Source: CAZLNO01 sp964561005 (GTDB lineage Bacteria > Pseudomonadota > Alphaproteobacteria > Kiloniellales > Rhodovibrionaceae). From it: 31,164 nucleotides of DNA. A model generated the notes under the pieces. That model saw only the letters and a program-made list of their open reading frames with translations, was not told the DNA's origin and ran no database searches. Position 1 is the first letter of the stretch; every line of letters begins with the position of its first letter. Made by a program: the position numbers and the translations under genes. The stretch spans positions 1 to 31,164 of the forward strand of contig CAZLNO010000037.1 in the NCBI GenBank assembly GCA_964561005.1, read 5' to 3'. Of the stretch, positions 6,139-13,506 are shown one piece after another.

Positions 6139-7569
6139 TCAGTCCCGCACGACCAGACAGGCCATCTCGCGGGCGTGCAGGGCCGCGCAGAGGCGCCGGG
6201 GTGCCGTCTTGCCGACAAAGGGGCCGCTGCGCAGGCGATAGCGCACGCCCTCGTCCGCCACCTCGGCCCGCTGCACGCTCAGCGGCAGCGCCTCGCCCAG
6301 TACCGGGTAACGCGTCTGCAGGCGGCGGCGTTCCCTCTCGCCGCCCGCCGCCGAGGCCAGCGAGGCGAGCTGCGCCCAGTAGCGCGGCGCGCCATCGGCG
6401 GCCGCGTCGCGTTCGTCGGGCTCGTCCGGGGCCAGGGCGTTGCGCAGCGTCGCGGCGAGACTGGCCAGGTCCGGCGCCTCGTCGACGTCCGCGGATTCCC
6501 TTTCGCCTCCTGGCGTTGCGGCCACCTTGCGCGCCGCCGCGACCGGGGCGCCATCGCCCTCGACGCGAAGCTCCAGCGGCTGCGCGGCGTGACCCGGCAT
6601 CGCCACGGCGGCCGTCAGCACGATGGGCTCGTCGTCGGCGGCCGGCCGCGCGCCTTCGTCCGGTCGGCTGGTTTCCGGGGGCTTCTTGGCCCGTGCCGTG
6701 CGGGCGGGCGGGGTGCCGTGAACGGCCGCCGCGTCATCCGGCGCCGCCGCGGGCGACGCGGCCCTTGCCGCGCGCCGGATTTGGAGATCGTGCAGCGCGC
6801 GGTAGTAGCTGAGGTTGCGTTCGACCACCTCGGGGGCGAGGTCCCGGCGCGCGGCCACCGCCGCGCCCTGCATGTCGCCGGCGAGCGCATAGGCCAGCGC
6901 CAGGTTCTGCCGGGTGCGCGCGGGCGCCATGGGATCGCGCGCGATGCGCTCCAGCAGGCGGATCGCCCTCTTGTGCTCGCCGGCCACCGCGAGAGACAGC
7001 CCGAGGTTGTTCTTCAGCGCGAGGTTGTCCGGGGCCTGCTCCAACCCCTGGCGATAGGTGGCCTGAGCCTCGGCGTGCCGGCCGAGGAGGTCCAGGGCAA
7101 CCCCCTTGGCCAGATAGGGCCGATGGTCCGCCCGGCGGGCGCCGATCATCTCGTCGAAGGTGTCGATGGCCGCGCGCAGCTCCTCGTCCGCCAGCAGCGC
7201 CTTGCCCAGGCCGAGCTTGGCAGTCGCCGCGTCGGGGCGGACCTCCAGGGCCGCCTGGTAGGCGGCCGCCGCCTCGCCGGGCCGGCCCAGCTCGTAGGCC
7301 GAGCGCGCGATGCCGAGGCGCGGCGCGAAGGCGTCCGGGTTCGCCTGCGCGGCCTTGCGATAGAACTCCAGCGCGGCGCGGTGGTTGCCGGAATCGGCGC
7401 TGTTCCGCGCCAGGCGCAGGTACTTCGGCGAGGCGGCCTCCTGGCGCGCCGCCGGGCCCCCGCCCTGCGTCGTCGTGGCCGGGGCGGCGCAGCCGCCGGC
7501 GGCCAGCACCAGCAGGACCGCCAGGGCGGCGCGCGGGCCGGTTCTGCGCGAGGTGTCGAGATACCGCAT
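6139..7569 (-). CDS. TPR and SPOR-domain lipoprotein (TadD-like)
   Basis: 476 residues. The N-terminus has basic residues, a hydrophobic stretch and LAAGGCAAP, with Cys27 as the probable lipidated residue. Residues about 50-270 are tetratricopeptide repeats of the TadD type (for example GNHRAALEFYRKAAQANPD, GRPGEAAAAYQAALEVRPD, DNLALKNNLGLSLAVAGEHK), ending in LSYYRAL as in Flp-pilus TadD proteins. Residues about 280-390 are a low-complexity Ala/Pro/Asp linker. The last about 75 residues (RYWAQLASLAS ... GVRYRLRSGPFVGK) form a SPOR domain, which binds denuded septal peptidoglycan. It is therefore a periplasm-facing, envelope-anchored scaffold. No other tad genes are present. ATG at 7569 is chosen; a GTG ten codons upstream is less likely. 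It is divergent from the ParA cluster. Confidence 0.85.
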   Translation of the reverse strand: MRYLDTSRRTGPRAALAVLLVLAAGGCAAPATTTQGGGPAARQEAASPKYLRLARNSADSGNHRAALEFYRKAAQANPDAFAPRLGIARSAYELGRPGEAAAAYQAALEVRPDAATAKLGLGKALLADEELRAAIDTFDEMIGARRADHRPYLAKGVALDLLGRHAEAQATYRQGLEQAPDNLALKNNLGLSLAVAGEHKRAIRLLERIARDPMAPARTRQNLALAYALAGDMQGAAVAARRDLAPEVVERNLSYYRALHDLQIRRAARAASPAAAPDDAAAVHGTPPARTARAKKPPETSRPDEGARPAADDEPIVLTAAVAMPGHAAQPLELRVEGDGAPVAAARKVAATPGGERESADVDEAPDLASLAATLRNALAPDEPDERDAAADGAPRYWAQLASLASAAGGERERRRLQTRYPVLGEALPLSVQRAEVADEGVRYRLRSGPFVGKTAPRRLCAALHAREMACLVVRD

Positions 7570-7640
7570 GGCTCCACCCAGGTTTCGTGCTCCCGCCACG
7601 GCCGTCGGAAACCGAAGTCTGGCACGCGGCGGTTAAGAAA

Positions 7641-7656
7641 GTCTGCCCCGGCAGAC
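7641..7656 (-). promoter_or_regulatory. terminator-like hairpin in leader of the TPR/SPOR gene
   Basis: A perfect 7-bp stem (GTCTGCC / GGCAGAC, 2-nt loop). On the minus strand it is followed by TTTCTTAA, a short U-tract. Because it lies 70 bases upstream of the lipoprotein start, it could attenuate that transcript or act as an operator; no terminator function for a complete upstream gene makes sense here. Confidence 0.4.
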
Positions 7657-7854
7657 CGCTTGAAATGATGCTGGGTGGGAACTTAACGTTTCCTTTAAAG
7701 ATTCCGGGAATAACTAGGGAGACGAAGATAGTCATGGTTTCGAATTTACTAAATCCAGAATAAAAGATAAAGAAAATCTGTTGGTAATTTTAGCTTGAAT
7801 GCCGGGGATGGTCGTCGAGGCGGCGCCCCGGGGGACAGCGAAAGGAGCCTTGTC
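7657..7854. promoter_or_regulatory. AT-rich divergent promoter island
   Basis: About 150 bases (7660-7795) are far richer in A+T than anything else in the window. They separate the minus-strand TPR/SPOR gene from the plus-strand parA-like gene. The island contains the 11-base palindrome ATTCCGGGAAT (7701-7711) and runs such as AATAAAAGATAAAGAAAAT (7760-7778). A weak sigma70-type pair, TTGAAA (7660-7665) and TTAACG (7683-7688) at 17 bases, could serve parA. The region could also hold binding sites for the ribbon-helix-helix protein encoded downstream. Confidence 0.5.
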
Positions 7855-8556
7855 ATGCATGTGCTGACCCTGGCCTCTCAGAAGGGCGGCTCCGGCAAGA
7901 CGACACTGGCCGGACACCTGGCCGTCGCCGCCGCGCGCGGCGGCGCGGGCCGCGTGGCGGTGGTGGATACCGATCCGCAGGGCAGCCTGGCCGACTGGTG
8001 GAACGCCCGCGGCGCCGCCGAGCCGGAGTTCGTCCAGACCGCAGTGGACCGCCTGGAAAGCGACCTGGACGCCCTGGAGCGCATGGGCGTCGACCTGGTC
8101 GTCATCGACACGCCGCCGGCGATCACCGAGACCATCGACCGCGTGATCGCCGTCTCCGACATGATCGTCATCCCCACGCGGCCCAGCCCGCACGACCTGC
8201 GCGCCGCCGGCGCCACGGTGCAGCTCGTGGAGCAGGCCGGCAAGCCGCTGGTCTTCGTGGTCAACGCCGCCACGCAGCGGGCGAAGATCACCAGCGAGGC
8301 GGCGATCGCGCTGTCGCAGCACGGGACCGTGGCCCCGGTGACGGTGCACCACCGCACCGACTTCGCCGCCAGCATGATCGACGGGCGCACCGTCATGGAG
8401 CTGCCGGGCAAGTCGAAGTCGGAGAAGGAGGTCGACGCGCTGTGGCGCTACGTCAGCGACCGCCTGACCGGCACGCGGCGGGAGACCGTGCTGAACGGGA
8501 GCCCCGCCAAGATGCCGGAGAAGGCCGCCGTGGTGCCGGAACGCGTCACCGCGTAG
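7855..8556 (+). CDS. ParA/MinD-family partitioning ATPase
   Basis: 233 residues. Deviant Walker A with signature lysine, QKGGSGKTT (Lys10, Lys15); Walker A' VVDTDPQGS (about 37-44); and Walker B LVVIDTPP (Asp85). These mark a ParA/VirC1-type ATPase that forms ATP-dependent dimers and positions a cargo on the nucleoid or membrane. It is short (no N-terminal helix-turn-helix), as in small type Ib-like ParAs and cargo-positioning ParAs. AAAGGAG precedes the ATG at 7855 by 8 bases. It is followed after 16 bases by a ribbon-helix-helix gene, the arrangement of type Ib ParA/ParG pairs, though no plasmid replication gene is present. The chromosomal context suggests an orphan cargo-positioning or regulatory role. 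Confidence 0.92.
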   Translation: MHVLTLASQKGGSGKTTLAGHLAVAAARGGAGRVAVVDTDPQGSLADWWNARGAAEPEFVQTAVDRLESDLDALERMGVDLVVIDTPPAITETIDRVIAVSDMIVIPTRPSPHDLRAAGATVQLVEQAGKPLVFVVNAATQRAKITSEAAIALSQHGTVAPVTVHHRTDFAASMIDGRTVMELPGKSKSEKEVDALWRYVSDRLTGTRRETVLNGSPAKMPEKAAVVPERVTA

Positions 8557-8572
8557 GCGCAGGGGGATCGCG

Positions 8573-8920
8573 ATGAAGGCTGCGGAACTCTGTCACGGCC
8601 TGCTGGCGCGCAAGGGACACGCCGCTCCCTCGATGACCGCGAGCCAGTCGGGACCGGCGCTCTCCCGGATTCCCACGACGCCCGTCGGCGCGTCGAAGCC
8701 GGACATCGGCGAGAGCCGGCGGGTGCGGCTGACACTGCGCCTGAGCCCGTCGGACCACCGCCGGCTGCGGGTCGCGGCGGCGCACCTGGACTGCTCGATG
8801 CAGGCGGTGCTGACCAAGGCGCTGGAGGCCTACCTGACGGGCCTGCGGGCGGACTGTCCGTGCCTGGGCGGTTGCGACGCCGGCGAAGGCCGAAGCCAGA
8901 GCGGGGGGTGCGCGCGATGA
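8573..8920 (+). CDS. ribbon-helix-helix protein with cysteine-rich tail
   Basis: 115 residues. A flexible N-terminal arm (1-47) precedes RRVRLTLRLSPSDHRRLRVA and HLDCSMQAVLTKALEAYL (about 49-88), a strand-helix-helix pattern of the MetJ/Arc/ParG DNA-binding fold. A long mobile arm plus this fold is typical of ParG/omega partners of short ParA proteins. Unusually, the tail has cysteines at 95, 97, 101 and 113 (plus Cys7 and Cys74), which could bind a metal or sense redox state. GGGGGATCGCG precedes the ATG. The stop overlaps the next gene's start by four bases (ATGA), so the genes are co-translated. Confidence 0.75.
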   Translation: MKAAELCHGLLARKGHAAPSMTASQSGPALSRIPTTPVGASKPDIGESRRVRLTLRLSPSDHRRLRVAAAHLDCSMQAVLTKALEAYLTGLRADCPCLGGCDAGEGRSQSGGCAR

Positions 8921-9621
8921 CCCGGCCCACGCCCGGCGGAGAGCGGGGCTCCACGGTCGCCCCGCCGGCGGCCTCGCTCCTGCGGATACCGATTTACCGG
9001 TCGGCGGAGACGACGGCCGCCCCGGCCTCCGGCCCGCCCGCGACCTCGCATCCCGCGACGGAGTCGGAGCCCGCCGCCCGTGGGGCGGCGTCCGCGGCGG
9101 ACCCGCACGGCGAGGCCCAGGGGCGGCAGTCGCAGCCGCGCAACGGCACGCCACCGCGCAACGCCACGTCGGCGCCGCCGGACCTGGGACGCTACTGGCG
9201 TCGGCTGGGCAAGGGCGGTCCGGCGCTGGTCGAGGACCTGGACCCCGGTCTGATCGCGGCGCGCTGGCCCTACACGCTGCTGATCCGGGTGCCCGAGGAC
9301 GGGCTGCTCGACGTGGTGCAGGTGTTCGCGAACGGCGCCGGCGCCGCCAACGGACGCGGGGGCGCCCCGGCGGAGGACGAGGGCGGGCACCCCTTCGCCG
9401 ACGACCGTTGTTCGCAGATCTCCACCTGGGTGTTGCGGCTGGCCCGCCATGTCGCGCAGGACCTGGCGCCGCGGGAAACCACCGAGGCCTTCCCCGTGGG
9501 GCCGGGCCTGCGCCGCTTCGCCGCCCGCGCGCTGCCCTGCCGCAGCCGGAGCGACCGGGCGCCCTACGTGCTGGTCAACGTGACACAGGCGGAGGAAGCC
9601 GGGCATGCCGGCCGGGTCTAG
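8917..9621 (+). CDS. PAS-like domain protein of unknown function
   Basis: 234 residues. Residues 1-88 are disordered, rich in Ala, Pro and Thr. From 89 on, DLGRYWRRLGKGGPALVEDL then DPGLIAARWPYTLLIRVPED resembles the start of alphaproteobacterial PAS_5-type domains (YW, then a D-P motif, then a hydrophobic strand); TWVLRLARHVAQDL and APYVLVNVTQAE give the later helix and strand. The match is by eye and tentative. No enzyme or DNA-binding domain is attached. The ATG overlaps the stop of the ribbon-helix-helix gene, so it belongs to the parA-like operon and may be the sensory or cargo component. Confidence 0.7.
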   Translation: MTRPTPGGERGSTVAPPAASLLRIPIYRSAETTAAPASGPPATSHPATESEPAARGAASAADPHGEAQGRQSQPRNGTPPRNATSAPPDLGRYWRRLGKGGPALVEDLDPGLIAARWPYTLLIRVPEDGLLDVVQVFANGAGAANGRGGAPAEDEGGHPFADDRCSQISTWVLRLARHVAQDLAPRETTEAFPVGPGLRRFAARALPCRSRSDRAPYVLVNVTQAEEAGHAGRV

Positions 9622-9672
9622 CTTTCGCCATTCCGGCACGGCGCCCGGCGCCCGCCAGGGAGACGCCAAGTC

Positions 9673-9861
9673 ATGCGGATGGTCATGCTGGGTCTGATCT
9701 TGGTCTACGTGCTCGGGGCGGCCGGGGGCACCACGGCGGCCGCGGTGGCACGCTGGGAGCGCGGCTGGACCGGCGCCAGCGTGTTGCGCCCCGCGCTCGG
9801 CGAGGGCATGAGCTGGCCGCTGCGAGTGCCGGCCTATCTGGAGGACCTTGGACTGGGATGA
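9673..9861 (+). CDS. small single-pass membrane protein, 62 aa
   Basis: One N-terminal hydrophobic helix (MVMLGLILVYVLGAAGGTTA) followed by a soluble tail of about 35 residues with WERGWTG and a Trp/Pro/Leu-rich end. It lies 51 bases after the PAS-like gene on the same strand, with AGGGAG upstream of the ATG. It could anchor the ParA-cluster proteins at the membrane; this rests only on position. It is not a recognised family. It ends 28 bases before the convergent polyprenyl synthase gene. Confidence 0.6.
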   Translation: MRMVMLGLILVYVLGAAGGTTAAAVARWERGWTGASVLRPALGEGMSWPLRVPAYLEDLGLG

Positions 9862-9889
9862 GCCGGGACGGCGATCGGGAGGGAGCCGA

Positions 9890-10912
9890 TCAGTAGGCCC
9901 GCGCGATGGAGAAGTCGAGCGCGTCGAGCAGCGCCTGCTTGATCGGTCCGTCGGGAAAGATCGCCATCGCCTCCCGCGCGTCGCGGGCGTAGTCGTCGGC
10001 GCGGCGCAGGGCGTCGTTCAGGCAGTCGTGCCGGGCCAGCAGCTCCATGGCGTGCGGCAGGTCCGCCTCGCTCTGCTCCATGTCCTCCAGGCAGCGCCGC
10101 CAGAAGGCCTTTTCCGCGGCGTCGCCCCGGCGGTAGGCCAGCACCACCGGCAGGGTGATCTTGCCCTCGCGGAAATCGTCGCCGACGGCCTTGCCCAGGG
10201 CCTTCTGCTCGGCGGAGTAGTCCAGCACGTCGTCGACGAGCTGGAAAGCGATGCCGAGGCCCATGCCGAAGCGCTCCAGCGCCGCTTCCTCCGCCTCCGG
10301 CCGCTCGGCGACCACGGCGCCGACCCGGCAGGCGGCGGCGAAGAGCGCGGCGGTCTTCGCCTCGATCACTTCCAGATAGGCCCGCTCGCCGGTATTGGTG
10401 TCGTTGGCGGTCAGGAGCTGATGTACCTCGCCCTCGGCGATGATGGCCGAGGCGTCGGAGAGGATCTTCAGCACCTTCAGCGAGCCGTCGGCCACCATGA
10501 GCTGGAAGGCGCGGGAGAACAGGAAGTCGCCGACCAGCACGCTGGCCTTGTTGCCCCAGAGGGCGTTGGCCGTCTCCAGGCCCCGGCGCAGGTCGCTCTC
10601 GTCCACGACGTCGTCGTGCAGCAGCGTGGCGGTGTGGATGAACTCGACGCAGGCGGCCAGGTGCACGTGGCGGGTTCCCTGGTAGCCGCACATCCGCGCG
10701 CTGGCCAGCGTCAGCAGCGGGCGCAGCCGCTTGCCGCCGGCGGCCACGATGTGCCCGGCGAGCTGCGGGATCAGCGCGATCGGCGACTGCATCCGCGCGA
10801 CGATGACCTCGTTCACGCGCTTGAGGTCGTCCGCGGCCAGCCGCTGCAGCGGCGCCAGCCCGTCGTTCCTCTCCGGCTTGTCCGACGAGTCCGCTCCGGC
10901 GGGCAAGGCCAC
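9890..10912 (-). CDS. ispB: long-chain polyprenyl diphosphate synthase
   Basis: Condenses isopentenyl diphosphate units onto farnesyl diphosphate to make the C40-C50 side chain of ubiquinone. First Asp-rich motif LLHDDVVDESDLRRG (Asp-Asp at about residue 100) and second QLVDDVLDY (about 225-232) bind Mg-diphosphate; GGKRLRP supplies basic residues for IPP. Small residues upstream of the first motif (EFIHTATLLH) fit a long-chain product. GTG at 10912 is chosen because AGGGGAG lies 9 bases upstream. The ATG at 10945 lacks a ribosome site and would sit at the transcription start if the TATGAT at 10954-10959 is the -10 box. The exact chain length (octa-, nona- or decaprenyl) cannot be read from sequence. 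Confidence 0.95.
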   Translation of the reverse strand: MALPAGADSSDKPERNDGLAPLQRLAADDLKRVNEVIVARMQSPIALIPQLAGHIVAAGGKRLRPLLTLASARMCGYQGTRHVHLAACVEFIHTATLLHDDVVDESDLRRGLETANALWGNKASVLVGDFLFSRAFQLMVADGSLKVLKILSDASAIIAEGEVHQLLTANDTNTGERAYLEVIEAKTAALFAAACRVGAVVAERPEAEEAALERFGMGLGIAFQLVDDVLDYSAEQKALGKAVGDDFREGKITLPVVLAYRRGDAAEKAFWRRCLEDMEQSEADLPHAMELLARHDCLNDALRRADDYARDAREAMAIFPDGPIKQALLDALDFSIARAY

Positions 10913-10953
10913 GTGAATTCGCTCCCCTGGTGGCGTTGGTCGCATTCGCCGAT

Positions 10954-10959
10954 ATCATA
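10954..10959 (-). promoter_or_regulatory. candidate -10 box for the polyprenyl synthase gene
   Basis: TATGAT on the minus strand matches 5 of 6 consensus bases. It would start transcription near 10946 and leave a leader of about 34 bases before the GTG. No convincing -35 box is present. Confidence 0.35.
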
Positions 10960-11085
10960 GGCGACGCCGCTGGAAAACAGTCATCGCTAACGAAGAGCAT
11001 AAGAACGGCGCACCGGCGGTCAAGGTCGCGGCGTCGCACGGGCGACGGGCGCGAGAGCGAAGCACGGCAAGGGAGCGAGAAGGCC

Positions 11086-11301
11086 ATGCGGGAGCTGCTG
11101 CGGACGAACGATGTGGTCAAGCTGTCGTGGCTGCAGGCCCTGCTCGCCGACTCCGGCATCGAGGCCGTGGTCCTCGACCAGCACACCTCCATCGTCGAGG
11201 GGTCGATCGGCGCCATCCCGCGCCGGCTCTGCGTGGCCGACGAGGACCTGGCGCGAGCCCGCCGCGTCCTGGCCGCGGCCGGGGAGGAGTATGGGGAGTA
11301 G
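11086..11301 (+). CDS. DUF2007 family protein
   Basis: 71 residues matching the small DUF2007 (putative prokaryotic signal transducing) fold: MRELLRTNDVVKLSWLQALL, then SGIEAVVLDQHTSIVEGSIG, then PRRLCVADEDLARARRVL. In Rhodospirillales-type genomes this gene usually sits between the polyprenyl synthase and a methyltransferase, as here. It is cytoplasmic with no known activity. The ATG at 11086 follows GAGAAGG. It ends 11 bases before the methyltransferase start, so the two form an operon. Confidence 0.85.
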   Translation: MRELLRTNDVVKLSWLQALLADSGIEAVVLDQHTSIVEGSIGAIPRRLCVADEDLARARRVLAAAGEEYGE

Positions 11302-11312
11302 GTCCATCCGCC

Positions 11313-12050
11313 ATGACTGGTGCGCTCGCCGTTCGCGAGGATGCGCTGCTGGACGGCCGGGTGCGGCTGCGCCAACCCGCGGCGGGCTACCGCGTCGCCG
11401 TCGACCCCGTGCTGCTGGCCGCCGCCGTGGCGGCAAGGCCCGGCGCGCGGGTGCTGGACCTGGGCTGCGGCGTCGGGGGCGCGGCGCTCTGCCTGCTGGC
11501 GCGCTGTCCCGGGGCGGTGGTCACGGGCCTGGAGATTCAGCACGATCTGGCCGCGCTGGCGGCGGAAAACGCCAGGCTGAACGACTGTTCGGAGCGCTTC
11601 CATGTCGTGCGCGGCGACGTCCTGTGCCCGCCCCTGCGCGGCGGCTTCGACCACGTGATGGCGAATCCGCCCTATCTGCCGGTCGGTCGCGCCCGTCCGC
11701 CGGCCACCGCCGGCCGCGCCGCCGCCAACGTCGAGGGCGCGGCGAAGCTGGGCGACTGGGTGGCGGCGGCGCTGGCCCTGGCGAGGCCGCGCGGCGGCGT
11801 CACCTTCGTCCACCGTGCCGACCGCCTGGACGAACTGCTCGGCGCGCTGCACGGGCAGGCCGGGGCGATCGTGGTGTTCCCGCTCTGGCCGGCGGCCGGG
11901 CGGGACGCGAAACGCGTGCTGGTCCAGGCGCGACGCGATGTCCGGACGCCGCTGCGCCTGGCGGCGGGACTGGTCCTGCACGCCGCGGGCGGCGGCTTCA
12001 CGCCGGAGGCCGAGGCCGTCCTGCGCGGCGCGGCGGGGTTGTCGATTTGA
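11313..12050 (+). CDS. TrmN6/YfiC-like N6-adenine methyltransferase
   Basis: 245 residues. SAM-binding loop VLDLGCGVGGAAL (about 48-58), acidic residue at the end of the next strand (TGLEIQHDLA), and catalytic NPPY in MANPPYLP (118-121), which flips out and methylates the exocyclic amine of adenine. The N-terminal LLDGRVRLRQPAAGYRVAVD is typical of the YfiC/TrmN6 group, which modifies A37 of tRNA1(Val) in E. coli; the substrate here is inferred. It overlaps no neighbour and lies between DUF2007 and the S49 peptidase. Confidence 0.88.
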   Translation: MTGALAVREDALLDGRVRLRQPAAGYRVAVDPVLLAAAVAARPGARVLDLGCGVGGAALCLLARCPGAVVTGLEIQHDLAALAAENARLNDCSERFHVVRGDVLCPPLRGGFDHVMANPPYLPVGRARPPATAGRAAANVEGAAKLGDWVAAALALARPRGGVTFVHRADRLDELLGALHGQAGAIVVFPLWPAAGRDAKRVLVQARRDVRTPLRLAAGLVLHAAGGGFTPEAEAVLRGAAGLSI

Positions 12051-12108
12051 TCGGGGCTTTTCACGCAGGACTTGGCAAGGCCCATCCCTTTGCGCCATTT
12101 AGGCTCGC

Positions 12109-12966
12109 ATGAGACTGGTCGAATCGCTCTTCCGCCTGCCGTTGCTGCGCCGTGTGGAATTTCCGCCGGTGGTCGCCGTGCTGCGCCTCGACGGGGTGAT
12201 CGGCAGCGCCGGCGCCCTGCGCAAGGGGCTGACGCTGTCCGCCCTGGCCGGCCCGATCGAGCGGGCCTTTTCGATGCCGAAGCTGACGGCGGTGGCGCTG
12301 GTGGTGAACTCGCCGGGCGGCTCGCCGGTGCAGTCGGCCCTGATCGCCCGGCGCATTCGCGACCTGGCCGAGGAGAAGGAGGTCAAGGTCTACGCCTTCT
12401 GCGAGGACGCGGCGGCCTCCGGCGGCTACTGGCTGGCCTGCGCGGCGGACGAGATCTATGCGATGGAGTCCTCCATCGTCGGCTCCATCGGCGTGGTCAG
12501 CGCCGGCTTCGGCTTTCCCGAGCTGATCCGGCGGCACGGCGTGGAGCGGCGGGTCCATGCCAGCGGCGACCGGAAGGTCACCCTCGACCCCTTCCAGGAG
12601 GAGGACCCGGACGACGTGGCGCGCCTGCGCCGGCTGCAGTCGGACGTGCACGACGAGTTCAAGGACCTCGTGCGCACGCGCCGCAAGGGCCGTCTGCGCG
12701 CCGACGAGGCGACGCTGTTCAGCGGCGAGTTCTGGACCGGCAAGCGCGCCTTCGAGCTGGGCCTGGTCGACGGCCTGGGCGAGCTGCGCCATACCCTGCG
12801 CGGCATCCATGGCACCAGGGTCCGCCTGAAGCCGATCCAGGCCCGCCGCTCGCTGCTGCGCAAGCTGCCGCTCGGCACGGGCGGCGGCGCCTGGCCGGCG
12901 GACTGGGCGGGCGACCTGGTGGCCGCCGTGGAGGAGCGGGCGTTGTGGCAGCGCTATGGCCTTTGA
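12109..12966 (+). CDS. S49 family peptidase (SppA/SohB-like), soluble
   Basis: 285 residues of the ClpP-like S49 fold. VALVVNSPGGSPVQSALIARRI is the oxyanion region, the nucleophile is Ser104 in AAASGGYWLA, and the general-base lysine is probably Lys156 in SGDRKVTLDPF. Family members digest signal peptides or membrane-protein fragments. Unlike SppA and SohB it has no clear N-terminal membrane helix (the first 20 residues are only mildly hydrophobic), so it may act in the cytoplasm or peripherally. Only one S49 domain is present, giving the short form. No strong ribosome site is visible upstream. Confidence 0.92.
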   Translation: MRLVESLFRLPLLRRVEFPPVVAVLRLDGVIGSAGALRKGLTLSALAGPIERAFSMPKLTAVALVVNSPGGSPVQSALIARRIRDLAEEKEVKVYAFCEDAAASGGYWLACAADEIYAMESSIVGSIGVVSAGFGFPELIRRHGVERRVHASGDRKVTLDPFQEEDPDDVARLRRLQSDVHDEFKDLVRTRRKGRLRADEATLFSGEFWTGKRAFELGLVDGLGELRHTLRGIHGTRVRLKPIQARRSLLRKLPLGTGGGAWPADWAGDLVAAVEERALWQRYGL

Positions 12967-13020
12967 GGTTCGGCCGGCGACTGCGCGCCGTGCTTGACCG
13001 GCCGGGCCTCACCCCTCTAA

Positions 13021-13317
13021 ATGGCGCCCATGCTCGGCTTCTCCCTTGGCAAGCTCCTGGTCCTCCTCGCCGTCATCGGGGCGGTCTGGTATGGCTTCAA
13101 GTACCTGAGCCGCATGCAGTACCTGCGCGAGCGCCGGGCCGAGGCGCGCGAGCAGATCGATTCCGGCGGCGCGCCGCCGCCCCCGCCCGGACGCGGCCGC
13201 CGCAAGCAGGCCGCCGAGCGCCCGGCGGCCGAGGACATGACGCAGTGTCCCGCCTGCCAGGCCTACGTCCCGGCGAAGGGCGCCCGCAACTGCGGCCGGC
13301 CGGACTGCCCGTACTGA
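13021..13317 (+). CDS. membrane protein with C-terminal zinc-ribbon motif
   Basis: 98 residues. One N-terminal membrane helix (FSLGKLLVLLAVIGAVWYGF), then a charged helix (RMQYLRERRAEAREQ), a proline-rich linker and CPACQAYVP ... CGRPDCPY, a four-cysteine treble-clef or zinc-ribbon pattern as in PP0621-like proteins. Probably an inner-membrane protein with a cytoplasmic metal-binding tail. ATG at 13021 or 13030 could start it; neither has a ribosome site. It follows the S49 gene after 54 bases. Confidence 0.75.
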   Translation: MAPMLGFSLGKLLVLLAVIGAVWYGFKYLSRMQYLRERRAEAREQIDSGGAPPPPPGRGRRKQAAERPAAEDMTQCPACQAYVPAKGARNCGRPDCPY

Positions 13318-13506
13318 GCCGCGCACGGGGCGGGCCGCCGCCCGGCTTGGCGCTTGACCGGCGCTGGCGCGGCTCTTACGGTTGGCGCGTCATGGACGGT
13401 CAACAGCTTCACGCAGGCCGACTTCGAATTATCGGCCCGGTGTCCGGGGGGACACCGGGACGCGATTCCTTCGTTGTCGAGATGTCGTGCTTGCTGGAGC
13501 TGGAAG

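Noticed and set aside
3444..6812. A very long plus-strand open frame of 1122 codons
   Set aside because: It runs antisense to the ThiY-like gene and in a second frame through accA, both with clear homology; its composition (Arg/Ala/Pro-rich) is that of GC-rich shadow frames.
9834..12098. A 754-codon minus-strand frame
   Set aside because: It shadows the polyprenyl synthase in another frame and lies antisense to DUF2007 and the methyltransferase, which have family motifs.
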